Below, in pieces: positions 42,105 through 51,897 of a stretch of DNA of 64,000 nucleotides. Within the stretch, counting starts at the first letter, position 1, and every line of letters begins with the position of its first letter. Where the stretch lies: the NCBI GenBank assembly GCA_964586145.1, contig CAZPHH010000004.1, positions 1 to 64,000 of the forward strand, in the 5' to 3' direction. The position numbers were made by a program, and so were the translations under genes. The notes beneath the pieces were generated by a model. The model was given only the letters and a program-made list of their open reading frames with translations, had not been told where the DNA came from and made no database searches. Source of the stretch: JAFGJQ01 sp964586145 (GTDB lineage Bacteria; Planctomycetota; Phycisphaerae; UBA1845).

Positions 42105-45100
42105 ATGCTTCGGCGCGGCACAACCTCTTCGGTCCTGGGTTTCGGTCTGTCCTTACTGCTGATGGCTTCTGCGGCAGCGGGCGGCACAACGTGATATGTC
42201 GATGACGACGCGGCACCAGGAGGCGACGGCCTGGGGTGGGCGACTGCCTTCACCCACCTGCAGGATGCGCTATACGCTTGCGCGGCCGGAGATGAGATTC
42301 GCGTGGCAGCCGGGCGGTATACCCCGGACCGCGATGCAGCCGGCCTGGCTACACCGTTCGATCGCGACGCTTCCTTTGTGCTCGTGGACGGCATAGCGCT
42401 GCGCGGCGGGTATGCGGGGATCGGCTCGCCGAATCCGGATGCGCGGGATGTAGCGGCGTACGTCACCGTCCTGAGCGGGGACCTGCGCGGCAACGATGTG
42501 GGTGGCTATCCCAACAGTGACAACAGCCGGCACATCGTGTCGGCGCTGGGAGTCGGTGCTTGCACGGTGCTCGAAGGCGTCACCGTTGCGGGGGCCTACG
42601 CGCACGCAACGGCCCCGGATGTGCTTTCTCGATCGGGCGGCGGAATCTACAGTTCAAACGCAAGCCTTCGGATCGAGCGATGCGTATTTCGCGGGTGCTA
42701 TGCGTCCTGGTACGGTGGCGCGGTGTATCACTCCGGAGCCGGCACCATCACCATCGTGAGTTGCTACTTTGAGCAGAACACATCGGATCGGGGCGGCGCT
42801 GTCTTCGTGGGTGAGTCGGCACAGGCAGAGGTGCGTCACTGCACCATCGTGAGGAATTTCGCCTCGGACCGCGGCGGGGGGTTGCACCTGGGGGGGGGCG
42901 ACGGCGGCGGCATCGGTCTCGAACTGCATCTTCTGGGAGAATCGACCCTTCTCCGGTGTCTACATTCCCACGCAGGCGGCGCAGATTTCCGCGGAGACGG
43001 GCGGCGGTCTGACGGTGGACCATTGCTGCGTCCAGGGGTGGACGGGAGCGCTGGGGGGTAGCGGCAACTTCGATGCGGACCCGCTGCTGGTCCGACGCGG
43101 GTTCCGTCTGCGCCCGGAGTCGCCATGCATCGACGCCGGCAGCGGAGATGGCGACTGGTCGGATTTCGACGGGGAGAGCGTCGTTCCCGGCGGGGTGCCG
43201 GACGTGGGTGCGGATGAGTTCATCGACTCGGACGGAAACGGTCTGGCGGACCGGTGGGAGGATATCCACTACGGCGTGCCGACCGGTTGTGACCCCGACT
43301 CGGACACCGATTTCGACGGGCTGACGGCTCGAGAGGAGTACGACCTGAACACGAGCCCGGTTGTGCCGCGCGGCGTTTATTACGTGGACACGCAAGGCAA
43401 CGACAGTTGGGACGGGATGGCCCCCACCTGGGATGGCACACACGGGCCGAAGCGGACGATCCAGGCGGCGGTCGATGCGACGCGGCCGGATGAAGTGGAT
43501 GTGGTTGTCATCCGAGACGGTGTCTATAAGGGGCCCGGGAACAGGGGTGTCCGGCTGCCTTATCACGATATCGTGCTTTGCAGCGAGAACGGACCCGAGA
43601 ACTGCATCATCGACTGTGCGAAGGCAGACCGCGGACTGCGGGTTGACCGGGCGCAGTCCCCGTACACGGAGATTCGAGGTCTGACGATTCGTCACGGGAA
43701 GCCGATCGTCACCGGCACCAGTTCGGCCTATGGAGGAGGCATCTACTGCCACCAAGCCGATGTGACCGTCGACGGATGCGTCATCTCGGGCTGTGAGGCG
43801 AACGGCAGCAACGGGTACGGCGGCGGGATCTACATGCGGAACAGCCTCGGCCGGGTTCGAGACTGTTTCATCACAGGCAACACCGCGGTAGGGAGCATCG
43901 CGAGCGGAGGCGGGATCTATCTGGCGGGCGGGAGGCCTGTCGTGGACCAGTGCGTGCTGGTGGACAACCGGTCGCGATCCACCGGCCACCCGACCCAGGG
44001 TGATGCGAGTGCCGGGGGCGGCATCGGGATGTCGGACACCCTGGCCGTTGTTTCGGATTGCCTGGTTGCCAGGAACACGGCGAGGTTCGGCGGCGGGATT
44101 TCCGATCTCACCGTGTCGGAGTCCACGACTGCGGCACGAATCGAACGATGCGAGGTACGTGAGAATGTGGGTGTGCGGGGCGGAGGCTTCTACAGCCAGG
44201 ACGCGGAATCATTGGTCCTCACGAACCTTTTTGCACGCAACACCAGCGAATACGGCGGAGCGATCGATTTCTACGGGTATGGCCCGAAGTGTCCGCGTGT
44301 GATCCAGTGCGTTGTGGCCGAGAACTCGAACTTCGGCAGCCTGGCCAGCGACTGGCCCCGGATCGGAGGGATCTCCGGGTTCTGCGTCGTGCAGAACACG
44401 ATCGTCTGGGGGAATCATCCCGTGCAGGCCGGCGAGTCCGCGCGGCTTGAGTACTCTCTCGTGCAGGACGGCTACGCGGGCACGGGCAACGTGGATGCAA
44501 TGCCTTGGGTTGCCCTGGGGCAGGACTGGCACCTCCTTCCCGGTTCGCCTGGAGTGGACGTCGGCACCAACACGCCGGCTGGGGGGTTGCCGGCTTTCGA
44601 CTATGAGGGGGTCCCGCGTGCGCAGGACGGCGATGGCAGCGGCGAGGCGCGGCCGGACGCGGGCGCGCACGAGAACGTGCCGGGCGCTCCGCGGCTGGCG
44701 GTTTCGCCGAGCTGGTTGGATGTGCATCTGCCGGAGGGGGAGACGGACCCGGTCATCGTCACGCTGTCCGTCCGGAATTGTGGCGAAGGTATTCTTGACT
44801 GGCAGGCTTCGGAGAACACGTCCTGGCTCAGTCTGCCAACCACCTCAGGACAGTCAGCGGGCGACGTGCAGCCTCTGGAGGTCGCAGTAAGCGCAGCCAC
44901 ACTCAGTCCAGGGCGGTACCTCGGTTTTGTCGAATTGTCGAGTGATGGGGCTGCTGCTTGGGTGAAGCGTGTTCCGGTGACCGTGCATATTCATGCCGTG
45001 CGGGAGGTTCCTGCGCAGTACGCGACGATTCAGGCGGCGATCGATGCGGCGAGTTCTGGGGACAGCGTTGTCGTGTCAGATGGGGTCTACACGGGCGCCG

Positions 45101-46644
45101 GCAACAAGAACCTGCGACTGTACGGCAAGCGGCTGATCGTACGCAGCAAGAATGGCCCGGAGAACTGCGTGATTGACTGCGAGGGCGACGGAAGCGGATT
45201 CACGATTCAGGATGAGGAGCCCTGTGGAACGGAGATATCGGGTTTCACGATTCGAAACGCGTCGGCAAGCGCGGTGGTGATCAGCAACGGCAGTCCCGAC
45301 ATCCGCAATTGCCGCATCGTGGGGAATGCCGGCGTCGACGGGGGCGGCATCCGGTACGCCGGGAGGTTCTCGAGTATCGAGGACTGCCTGATCGCCCACA
45401 ATGAAGCGGCAAACGAAGGGGGTGGCGTCTACGCTGCGGGATCGAATCTCACGGTGCGAAACTGCGTGGTCTCGAACAATGAGGCGGTGGCATTGGCTGG
45501 GGGTATGCAGGGGGGCGGCGGTGGTGTGTCGGTACGCGGCGGGAACGTGACCATCGTCCATTCCCGGATCCTTGATAACGTCAGCGGGACGGTGGGAGGC
45601 GGCCTTCGATTGCAACAGCAGTCCGGGACGCGTCTCTCGCATTGCGTTATCGCAGCGAACTCCGCTCGCAGCGGCGCGGGCGTGTACGTTTACCAGGTTC
45701 AGGAGCACCTGGATGTCGTGAACTGCCTTGTCTGCGGCAATGTCGCGTCCGAAGCGGGTGGAGGGATTGCGATTGACTTCGGCGGCAACGCTCGGATGCT
45801 GAGCAGCACAATCGTGGGCAATGACGGTGCGAACTGGGGTGGAGGGCTCTATTGCCGACAGGGCGACATGATTGTGCGTAACTGTGTCATCACGCAGAAC
45901 ACCGCTGCGCAGGGCGACGAGGCGGCGGTGGACTTCTCCGGCCTGCTGGACATTGATCATTCCGCCCTGTTGAACGGCCAGCAGGGCGTCTGGATGGATG
46001 ACATGTGGGCCGACGTGCAATGGGGCCGTGTCATACCGGACGATCCGCGGTTGCGAGACCCGGACGGACCGGACGGGGATCCGGCCACGTGGGAGGATGG
46101 CGACTACAGCCTGGCCCCCGGTTCCCCTTGTATCGATGCCGGCAGCAACCTTCATCTTCCTTTGGACCCGGACGACGTGGATGGGGACCGCTTGCGAGTG
46201 GAGCTGCTTCCGGTCGATCTGGCCGGTCAGGAACGTCTTCGTGAAGAGCCGACCGTTCCTGACTCCGGCGAAGGGACCGCACCCCTTGTGGACATCGGAG
46301 CGTACGAATACCAGCCCGTCCCCGGCGACCTGGACGGTGACGGCGACGTGGACACGGATGACCGGGCCGTCTTTCTCTCTACGTATGGTCGGTGCGAGGG
46401 CAACCCGGCGTTCCTGCCCGCGGCGGATTACGACGGTGACGGCTGCGTCACGCTGCCGGACTACCAGGCGTGGTTGGCCGACTACCGTGCGTTCAACACG
46501 CCGCCGGAGATCCCACCGTCGGGCGGCGCCAACAGCGGCTCGGTCGGCTCCGGTCACCGCGTCCAACCGGTTGGCGTGAACGCCGATGCCGCGCCGGTGG
46601 GGAATCTTGAGCCTGGCGATCCGACCCCCCGGTCGAGGCCGTAG
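42105..46644 (+). pseudogene. Large secreted parallel beta-helix protein, interrupted twice
   Basis: One gene of about 1,510 codons with two lesions. It starts with a signal peptide (LLMASAAAGG), then an in-frame TGA at 42192-42194 where relatives have Trp in 'TWYVDDDA'; family sequence continues in the same frame. A run of nine G at 42890-42898 then shifts the frame: before it 'RGGGLHLG', after it in the next frame 'SVSNCIFWENRPFSG'; eight G would restore it. The remainder holds repeats of right-handed beta-helix coils, a Ca-binding 'DSDGNGLADRWED' segment, two related blocks beginning 'TIQAAVDA/TIQAAIDA' and containing 'NGPENCIIDC/NGPENCVIDC', a BACON-like Ig domain ('LAVSPSWLDVHL'), and a dockerin-like 'DLDGDGDVDTDD' end. 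Either a decaying gene, a phase-variable one, or sequence error. Confidence 0.8.
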
Positions 46645-46674
46645 CGGGGGTCCGGGGCGGGCGGGGGAGCGCGT

Positions 46675-47769
46675 TTATGCAGGGGGCGGGCTGCCTTGGC
46701 GGCCCGGTTCCATCTTCACGGCATCGCGGCCGGTGGTTTGGGCGCGGACGGCGGCCATCTGGACGGCGAGGCGGATGGCGGCCTTCATGCTGCCGGGGTT
46801 GGCCTTGTTGCGGCCGACGATGTCGAAGGCGGTGCCGTGGTCGACGCTCGTGCGGATGATGGGCAGCCCGAGCGTGACGTTTACCGCCGAATCAAACGCG
46901 GTGAGCTTGATGGGGATGAGCCCCTGGTCGTGGTACATGGCCACGATGCCGTCGTACTTGCCCCGGGCCATCCAGAACAGCGTGTCGGCGGGGAACGGTC
47001 CTTCGACGTCGATGCCCGCCTCGCGGGCCATGAGGAGGGCCGGCTCGATGATGCGCCGTTCCTCGTCGCCGAAGCGGCCCTCTTCGGATGCGTGCGGGTT
47101 CAGGGCGGCGACCGCGATGCGGGGATGGCGGATGCCGAAGAAGTTGCGCAGGGCCTCGTGCAGCAGGTCGATCGGCTGGAACACGTACCCGATCGTAAAA
47201 CGGTTGCGCAGCTCGAACAGCGCCACGTGCGTGCTGGCCAGGGCAATGCGGTAGCCGCCGCCGACGAACATCATCGTGACGCGTCTGGCGTCAAGCGCCT
47301 GGGCGAAGTATTCCGTATGCCCGGGCACGCGCTGGCCCGCCATCTGCCAACTGACCTTGTGGATCGGGCCGGTGACAACTGCGTGGATCTGCCCGGCCCG
47401 GGCCGCCGCAATGGCATCATCGACAAAACGCAACGAGGCGTGGCCGCCTTCGGCGGTTGCGTGGCGAAGGGTCGGGCCGAAGCTGGTGTATTCATCGTAA
47501 TCGGCCACCACCACGCCCGATTCGACACGGTTGGCGTCTTCGTGAGGCAGGCGATACCAGAAGGGGTTGATCTCGGCCAGGTCTGCGGCGTAGCAGAGCA
47601 GCTCATTCAGGCCGTAGACGATGAAACGGGCCAGCCGGCGCACCTCCGGATCGGCCAGGGCCTTGACGACCACCTCCGGCCCGATGCCGGCCGGGTCGCC
47701 CATGGTGATCCCGATCAACGGCTTCGCGTTGCCGGCGGCGGGTGACGGGCTGCGCGGCTGTTCCGTCAT
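46675..47769 (-). CDS. pdxA: 4-hydroxythreonine-4-phosphate dehydrogenase PdxA
   Basis: A 364-residue enzyme of pyridoxal 5'-phosphate synthesis by the DXP-dependent route; it oxidises 4-phosphohydroxy-L-threonine with NAD. 'IGITMGDPAGIGPEV' opens the protein; the metal-binding histidines lie in 'VTGPIHK', 'NPHASEEGRFG' and 'MYHDQGLIPIK'; 'RTSVDHGTAFDIVG' follows. The C-terminus has a short Pro-rich tail. The ATG overlaps the stop of the riboflavin synthase gene (ATGA), so both cofactor genes are translationally coupled. An ATG-free open frame extends upstream through the ribE end and is not used. Confidence 0.95.
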   Translation of the reverse strand: MTEQPRSPSPAAGNAKPLIGITMGDPAGIGPEVVVKALADPEVRRLARFIVYGLNELLCYAADLAEINPFWYRLPHEDANRVESGVVVADYDEYTSFGPTLRHATAEGGHASLRFVDDAIAAARAGQIHAVVTGPIHKVSWQMAGQRVPGHTEYFAQALDARRVTMMFVGGGYRIALASTHVALFELRNRFTIGYVFQPIDLLHEALRNFFGIRHPRIAVAALNPHASEEGRFGDEERRIIEPALLMAREAGIDVEGPFPADTLFWMARGKYDGIVAMYHDQGLIPIKLTAFDSAVNVTLGLPIIRTSVDHGTAFDIVGRNKANPGSMKAAIRLAVQMAAVRAQTTGRDAVKMEPGRQGSPPPA

Positions 47770-48416
47770 GCGAACCCCAGTTCCTGCAGTCGTTCCGGCG
47801 TCAATCCCGGAGCGCGTGCCGAAGCCCGATCGTGCTGCAGCCAGTGGATGACGGTTCGCACGAGGATGTCGGTCTCCACATTCAGAACTGCCCCCACGGG
47901 TCGCGTCCAAAGCGTCGTTTCGCGAATCGTCGTGGGGATCAACGCCACGCAGAAGCGGCGGGGGTCTGATGAGGCCACGGTCAGCGACACGCCGTCCAGC
48001 GCGACGGAGCCCTTGGGCACGAGATAGGGCACCAGCGCGGGGTCCGGCTCCAGCTCGAGGACTTGCTCGTGCGGGGTGTCCCGCCGGGCGGCGAGAGCGG
48101 CCGTCCCGTCGACGTGTCCCTGAACGATGTGCCCGTCAAGCCGGCCATTGGCCCGCAACGATCGCTCCAGGTTGACCCGGTCGCCGACGCGCAGGCCGCC
48201 CAGGTTGCTGCGAGACAGCGTCTCCGCAACCACATCAAACGCAAACCGGGCGCCTTCGATTCGGGCGACGGTCAGGCAGACGCCGTTGACGGCCAGGCTG
48301 GCGCCGAGATCCAAAGCACCGGCCAGAGGAGCGGCTTCCAGGGAGAGTCGGCACCCGCCCGATCGAGCGGCAACGCTCGTTACCGTTCCGACCGCCTCAA
48401 TGATCCCGGTGAACAT
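47766..48416 (-). CDS. ribE: Riboflavin synthase, alpha chain
   Basis: A 216-residue enzyme that converts two 6,7-dimethyl-8-ribityllumazine into riboflavin. It begins with the invariant MFTGIIEAVG and shows the two lumazine-binding repeats, each with 'LAVNGVCLTV' (near 41-50) and 'VALDGVSLTV' (near 138-147), plus 'SNLGGLRVGDRVNLERSL' and 'GHIVQGHVDGTA'. The C-terminus has about 15 extra residues. Coupled with pdxA by a four-base overlap. A GATAAT box five bases before the ATG implies a leaderless transcript; accordingly there is no room for an FMN riboswitch and none is seen. Confidence 0.96.
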   Translation of the reverse strand: MFTGIIEAVGTVTSVAARSGGCRLSLEAAPLAGALDLGASLAVNGVCLTVARIEGARFAFDVVAETLSRSNLGGLRVGDRVNLERSLRANGRLDGHIVQGHVDGTAALAARRDTPHEQVLELEPDPALVPYLVPKGSVALDGVSLTVASSDPRRFCVALIPTTIRETTLWTRPVGAVLNVETDILVRTVIHWLQHDRASARAPGLTPERLQELGFA

Positions 48417-48421
48417 AAACC

Positions 48422-48427
48422 ATTATC
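48422..48427 (-). promoter_or_regulatory. -10 box of ribE-pdxA (leaderless)
   Basis: GATAAT on the minus strand, preceded by TTGA as a possible extended element. Only five bases separate it from the ATG at 48416, so transcription should begin at the A of the start codon. No convincing -35 hexamer at 17-18 bases. Confidence 0.5.
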
Positions 48428-48529
48428 TCAAAAATGGTTAGACTAAGATCGCCTTCACTCCATGCTAGGCGGACGGATGGGATTGTCAAGGCCGGAGAAA
48501 GGGGAGGGCGGTACACCCCCCAGGGCGGA

Positions 48530-48790
48530 TCAGGACAACAGGGCGTCAATCAGCGCGTCATCCTCGATTCCCAGGCCTTCCAGCGCCTGACGCTTTTCGT
48601 CCGGGCTGAGAGACGCATCATTGAGGATCGCATTGATGTCGTCCAGGTAGAGGCCCCGCCCGTCGTCCACAATCGCCGCGCCGGGGAATGCCGTACGCTT
48701 GAGGCTCAGGATCCCGCATCCGCTTGATGCCAGAGCGACCACTGCCGCCAGGAGGACTTGGAGGGATGCTCGCGTATGTGTACGTTTCAT
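48530..48790 (-). CDS. Very small lipoprotein of unknown function
   Basis: An 86-residue protein with a basic start, hydrophobic stretch and lipobox SSGC (Cys about residue 25). The mature 60 residues are acidic and end in a helical 'SLSPDEKRQALEGLGIEDDALIDALLS', a pattern often seen in small planctomycete lipoproteins with a short predicted helix pair. GGGAG lies ten bases upstream. A TACAAT -10-like box is at 48854-48859. No function known. Confidence 0.7.
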   Translation of the reverse strand: MKRTHTRASLQVLLAAVVALASSGCGILSLKRTAFPGAAIVDDGRGLYLDDINAILNDASLSPDEKRQALEGLGIEDDALIDALLS

Positions 48791-49182
48791 GCCGTCTGGA
48801 CTCCCTGCGGGGCCGGTTGCCTCACGGACTCTGGATCGCCGAACGAGTTTTCATTGTAGTGTCGGCCAGGCGCGACGCCAGAGTTTATCCGCCGGCGCGT
48901 GTCCCGGGCGCCAGGTGGATGCGGATTCGAAGGAAGGTGGCGGCGGCGGCCGGGGGCTACGGTTCATAACCTCTTTTGGGTGCACCTGTTACAGGTGCCG
49001 GCAGGGCGCCGGACTCCGTCTTCTGGTTGGGGCGGAGGGCACACGCGGTCTTTGGAAGGGCGGGCAGGTGGTATGGCAGAGCGTTTGTGAGAGAATGAAT
49101 GCCGGAAACCCGGGTGGTGTCGCCCGGGCAGGCGTGTGTGTTTCAGGCTACCGCCTTCGCAAGGACACCGCGGGAAACTTTC
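48791..49182. other. Intergenic region upstream of der
   Basis: About 390 bases between the divergent lipoprotein gene and der. It holds a minus-strand TACAAT box (48854-48859) and a perfect 17-base inverted repeat, GCACCTG-TTA-CAGGTGC (48982-48998). I see no RNA gene and no resolved der promoter. Confidence 0.45.
48982..48998. promoter_or_regulatory. Perfect inverted repeat, candidate operator
   Basis: GCACCTG-TTA-CAGGTGC, two 7-bp arms around a 3-base spacer, about 185 bases upstream of der. Not followed by a U-tract, so more likely a protein-binding site than a terminator. Confidence 0.4.
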
Positions 49183-50535
49183 ATGGCGATTCCGGTTGTG
49201 GCGATCATCGGGCGGCCGAACGTGGGCAAGAGTTCGCTGCTGAACTGTCTGGCCCGTCGCATGATCAGCATCGTGGAGCCGACGGCCGGCGTGACCCGTG
49301 ATCGGGTGAGCCACATCTGCGACATCGACGGCGTGTACGTGGAGTTCGTCGACACCGGCGGGTACGGGATCGACGACCCGGACAACCTTCGCGAGCACGT
49401 GGAGCGACAAATCCAGTACGCGGTGGACGCGGCGGCATGGATTCTGTTTGTCGTGGATGTGCGAGAGGGCATCACGCCGCTGGACCAGGACGTGGCGGAC
49501 CTCATCCGTCGGCAGGCCGATCGCGTCAGCGTAGTGGTCAACAAGGTAGACCAGCCGCACCTTCTGGCCGGCGTGGGGGAGTTTGCGCGTCTGGGGTTCG
49601 GCGATCCGGTGGGCGTGTCGGCCACGCAGAACTTCAATCGCCAGGAACTGCTGGAGCACATCCTGGAGAAGGTCCGAGACCTGGCCGGCGAGGCGCCGTC
49701 GGAGCCGGCGATGAAGCTGGCGCTGGTCGGGCGGCGGAACACGGGCAAGAGCACCTTCATCAACGCGCTGGCCCGGGAAGAGCGCGTGATCGTCAGCGAG
49801 GTCCCCGGCACGACGCGAGACTCTGTTGACGTTCGGTTCGACCTGCACGGGCGCACGTTGGTGGCCATCGACACCGCGGGCGTGCGGAAGAAGAGCAAGC
49901 TGGCGAACGCCGTGGAGTTCTACGGATACAGCCGGGCGTTGCGGTCGGTGCGGAGGGCCGACGTGGTCCTGTTCTTCATCGACGCGGCCGAACCGGTCGG
50001 CCAGGTCGACAAGAAGCTGGCGCAGATGATCTGCGAGGAGCACAAGCCGTGCATTCTGGTGGTCAACAAGTGGGACCTGGCGGTGGGTCGGGCGTCTTCG
50101 GACGCTTACGGGGACTACCTGTGTCGCACGCTGCCGTCGCTCGACTATGCTCCCGTGGCGTTCACCACGGCCCGGGACGGCAAGAACATCCAGACGGTGG
50201 TGGACACGGCGGCGTCATTGTTGAAGCAGGCGCAGCTTCGGGTGGGGACCGGCGAGCTGAACCAGGCGCTCGAGCGAGTCCTGGCGGAACGCACCCCGTC
50301 GGCCAAGCGCGGCACCCGTCCGGTGAAGCTGTATTTCGCCACGCAGGTGGCGGTTCAGCCGCCGACCATCGTGTGTTTTGTGAATGAGCCGTCGCAGGTG
50401 GGGCGGGACTACCAGCGGTTTCTCCAGAATCGGATGCGGGATCTCTTGCCGTTCCCGGAGGTTCCCATACGCTTGGTCTTCCGCGGACGAAGCGGACGGC
50501 ATACGCGGACGCCGAGCCGCGTGAAGAACGGTTGA
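49183..50535 (+). CDS. der: Ribosome-associated GTPase Der (EngA)
   Basis: A 450-residue tandem GTPase needed for 50S subunit maturation. The first G domain has GRPNVGKSS at 9-17, 'TAGVTRDR', 'DTGGY' and 'VNKVDQ'; the second has GRRNTGKST, 'VPGTTRDSV', 'DTAGV' and 'VNKWDL'. A KH-like C-terminal domain follows, with 'RPVKLYFATQVAVQPPTIVCFVN' in parts and the end 'PIRLVFRGR'. NKVD in place of NKxD and all switch motifs look functional. Start chosen at MAIPVVAIIG; no strong ribosome site is evident. The next gene begins just beyond its stop and is probably co-transcribed. Confidence 0.96.
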   Translation: MAIPVVAIIGRPNVGKSSLLNCLARRMISIVEPTAGVTRDRVSHICDIDGVYVEFVDTGGYGIDDPDNLREHVERQIQYAVDAAAWILFVVDVREGITPLDQDVADLIRRQADRVSVVVNKVDQPHLLAGVGEFARLGFGDPVGVSATQNFNRQELLEHILEKVRDLAGEAPSEPAMKLALVGRRNTGKSTFINALAREERVIVSEVPGTTRDSVDVRFDLHGRTLVAIDTAGVRKKSKLANAVEFYGYSRALRSVRRADVVLFFIDAAEPVGQVDKKLAQMICEEHKPCILVVNKWDLAVGRASSDAYGDYLCRTLPSLDYAPVAFTTARDGKNIQTVVDTAASLLKQAQLRVGTGELNQALERVLAERTPSAKRGTRPVKLYFATQVAVQPPTIVCFVNEPSQVGRDYQRFLQNRMRDLLPFPEVPIRLVFRGRSGRHTRTPSRVKNG

Positions 50536-50552
50536 CGCCGAGGGAGGTTGCC

Positions 50553-51059
50553 GTGTCGGTCGAATTCCATTGCAGCAAGTGTTCGAAGCTGATCCGGGCC
50601 CCGCGTGAGGCGGCGGGCAACCGGGGGAAATGCCCGTACTGCAAGCAGAGCGTGTACATCCCCACGCCGCCGGACGAGTTGGAGGCCATTCCGCTGGCGC
50701 CTGTCGACGAGGGCCCGGCGAAGGCGGAGGATGCGTCGGATCGCGAAGCAGAGGACCTCCTGACGCGTCTCGGACGCGACGAGACGCCCGTGGGGGAGGG
50801 GGATCCGGGGGGGCCGGCGGGCGTGTACGTGCGCCCGGCGGAGGGCGTGGCGGACCTGGTGGCGGAGGCGGTTCGGGCGCTGCAGGCCTCGGACCTGGAC
50901 CGGGTGGAGGGACTGGTCGCGCAGCTCCGCCAGAACCGGGCCAAGGCCCGGTCGTACGTGCAGACGCTGATGATGGATGAAGTGCCGCCTCCGGAGCTGG
51001 AATCGTGTCCACCCGCCCTGTACAGCGGCTTTCTTCGAACGTTGCTGAGCCGGCTGTGA
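50553..51059 (+). CDS. Zinc-ribbon protein of unknown function
   Basis: A 168-residue protein with an N-terminal zinc ribbon, CSKC and CPYC separated by about 18 residues, as in many planctomycete proteins that open 'FHCSKCSKLIRAP'. The rest is acidic and Gly/Pro-rich, with a predicted helix pair after residue 95 ('VADLVAEAVRALQASDLDRV'). It starts with GTG five bases after GGGAGG, 17 bases beyond the der stop. Function unknown; coupling to der is by position only. Confidence 0.75.
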   Translation: MSVEFHCSKCSKLIRAPREAAGNRGKCPYCKQSVYIPTPPDELEAIPLAPVDEGPAKAEDASDREAEDLLTRLGRDETPVGEGDPGGPAGVYVRPAEGVADLVAEAVRALQASDLDRVEGLVAQLRQNRAKARSYVQTLMMDEVPPPELESCPPALYSGFLRTLLSRL

Positions 51060-51071
51060 GCCTGCGTCGTT

Positions 51072-51437
51072 TCAGTCGAAGTTGAACTGCATGCCGATAT
51101 GGTACCCGGTCCGTCGGGCCGTACAGTGCCGGACGGTCGCCTGTCCATGCAGGCTCATTTCCGGCTGGTGAACGGCGATGGAATGGACGTGGCCGGGTTC
51201 CAGCTTCACGTCGCTTCGAACGCCCACGCCGGCTTCGCTCAGGTCGTGGAGTGTGGCGATCACATGCGAGTCGGGGCCGCCGGCCGCGGGGATCCAGATT
51301 TCCACCGCACCGGGGAACGGCCAGCGAGGCGCGGCCCGTTTGCCGAGGGGGTCCGGCGTTCCGTGGGTCGGACTCCGGGAGGCCAGAAGCTGCCGGACGG
51401 CTTCTCGGGTCAGGGGGACGATCTCATCCGCATCCAT
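51072..51437 (-). CDS. PilZ-domain protein
   Basis: A 121-residue single-domain PilZ protein, a likely cyclic di-GMP receptor. The RxxxR motif is RAAPR (near residues 34-38) and the second motif is DLSEAG (near 65-70), followed by strands ending 'GYHIGMQF'. GAGGT upstream supports the ATG. No pilus, flagellar or cellulose gene is adjacent, so the output is unknown. It converges with the zinc-ribbon gene. Confidence 0.85.
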   Translation of the reverse strand: MDADEIVPLTREAVRQLLASRSPTHGTPDPLGKRAAPRWPFPGAVEIWIPAAGGPDSHVIATLHDLSEAGVGVRSDVKLEPGHVHSIAVHQPEMSLHGQATVRHCTARRTGYHIGMQFNFD

Positions 51438-51550
51438 GCTGCACCTCGTTCATCGCCCTTCCCAGCTTCGTGCGTGGTAGTGGCCCGGCGCGCCCCGGCC
51501 CCGTGTGGACCGCTCTTCCCAGCAATGCCGTGAGGGCCGGGAGCGACGGC

Positions 51551-51805
51551 CTACGGCACCAGGAGGACCTGGGTCACCTCCGGTATCTTGTGCTGGAGCG
51601 AGCGTTGGATCCCGTTGCTCAGCGTCGCCTGAGCGTGCGGACATCCGCAGCAGGCCCCGTGGAACCGAACGTTGACGACTCCGCCGTCTTCCACGGACAC
51701 CAGCTCCACATCGCCACCGTCATTCTGCAGATACGGGCGCAACTCCTCCAGGGCCTGCTGGACACGGGCCGTCAGCTCTGAGTCACGCGTCGGGTTGTCC
51801 GTCAT
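51551..51805 (-). CDS. NifU C-terminal domain-type Fe-S scaffold
   Basis: An 84-residue protein equal to the Nfu/NifU C-terminal domain. 'ALEELRPYLQNDGGDVELV' is the hallmark start and the cluster-binding CxxC is in 'GACCGCPHA', with an additional Cys before it. It can carry a [4Fe-4S] cluster for transfer to apoproteins. AGGAAAGGA upstream of the ATG fixes the start. It lies just downstream of rex on the same strand, 93 bases apart. Confidence 0.92.
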   Translation of the reverse strand: MTDNPTRDSELTARVQQALEELRPYLQNDGGDVELVSVEDGGVVNVRFHGACCGCPHAQATLSNGIQRSLQHKIPEVTQVLLVP

Positions 51806-51897
51806 CGGGCGGTCCTTTCCTGAACAAGCCGGATCCCTCCGGAGCAGACCCATGCTACGTCGAAAACCGAGCCCGGGCAAGGTGGAGCCGAACTCCG

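Noticed and set aside
42105..42305. TGA read as Trp (alternative code) or selenocysteine
   Set aside because: Many complete genes in the window end in TGA, and no SECIS-like hairpin follows; mutation or sequence error is simpler.
48416..48530. FMN riboswitch upstream of ribE
   Set aside because: The -10 box lies five bases before the ATG and none of the conserved FMN-element segments is visible.
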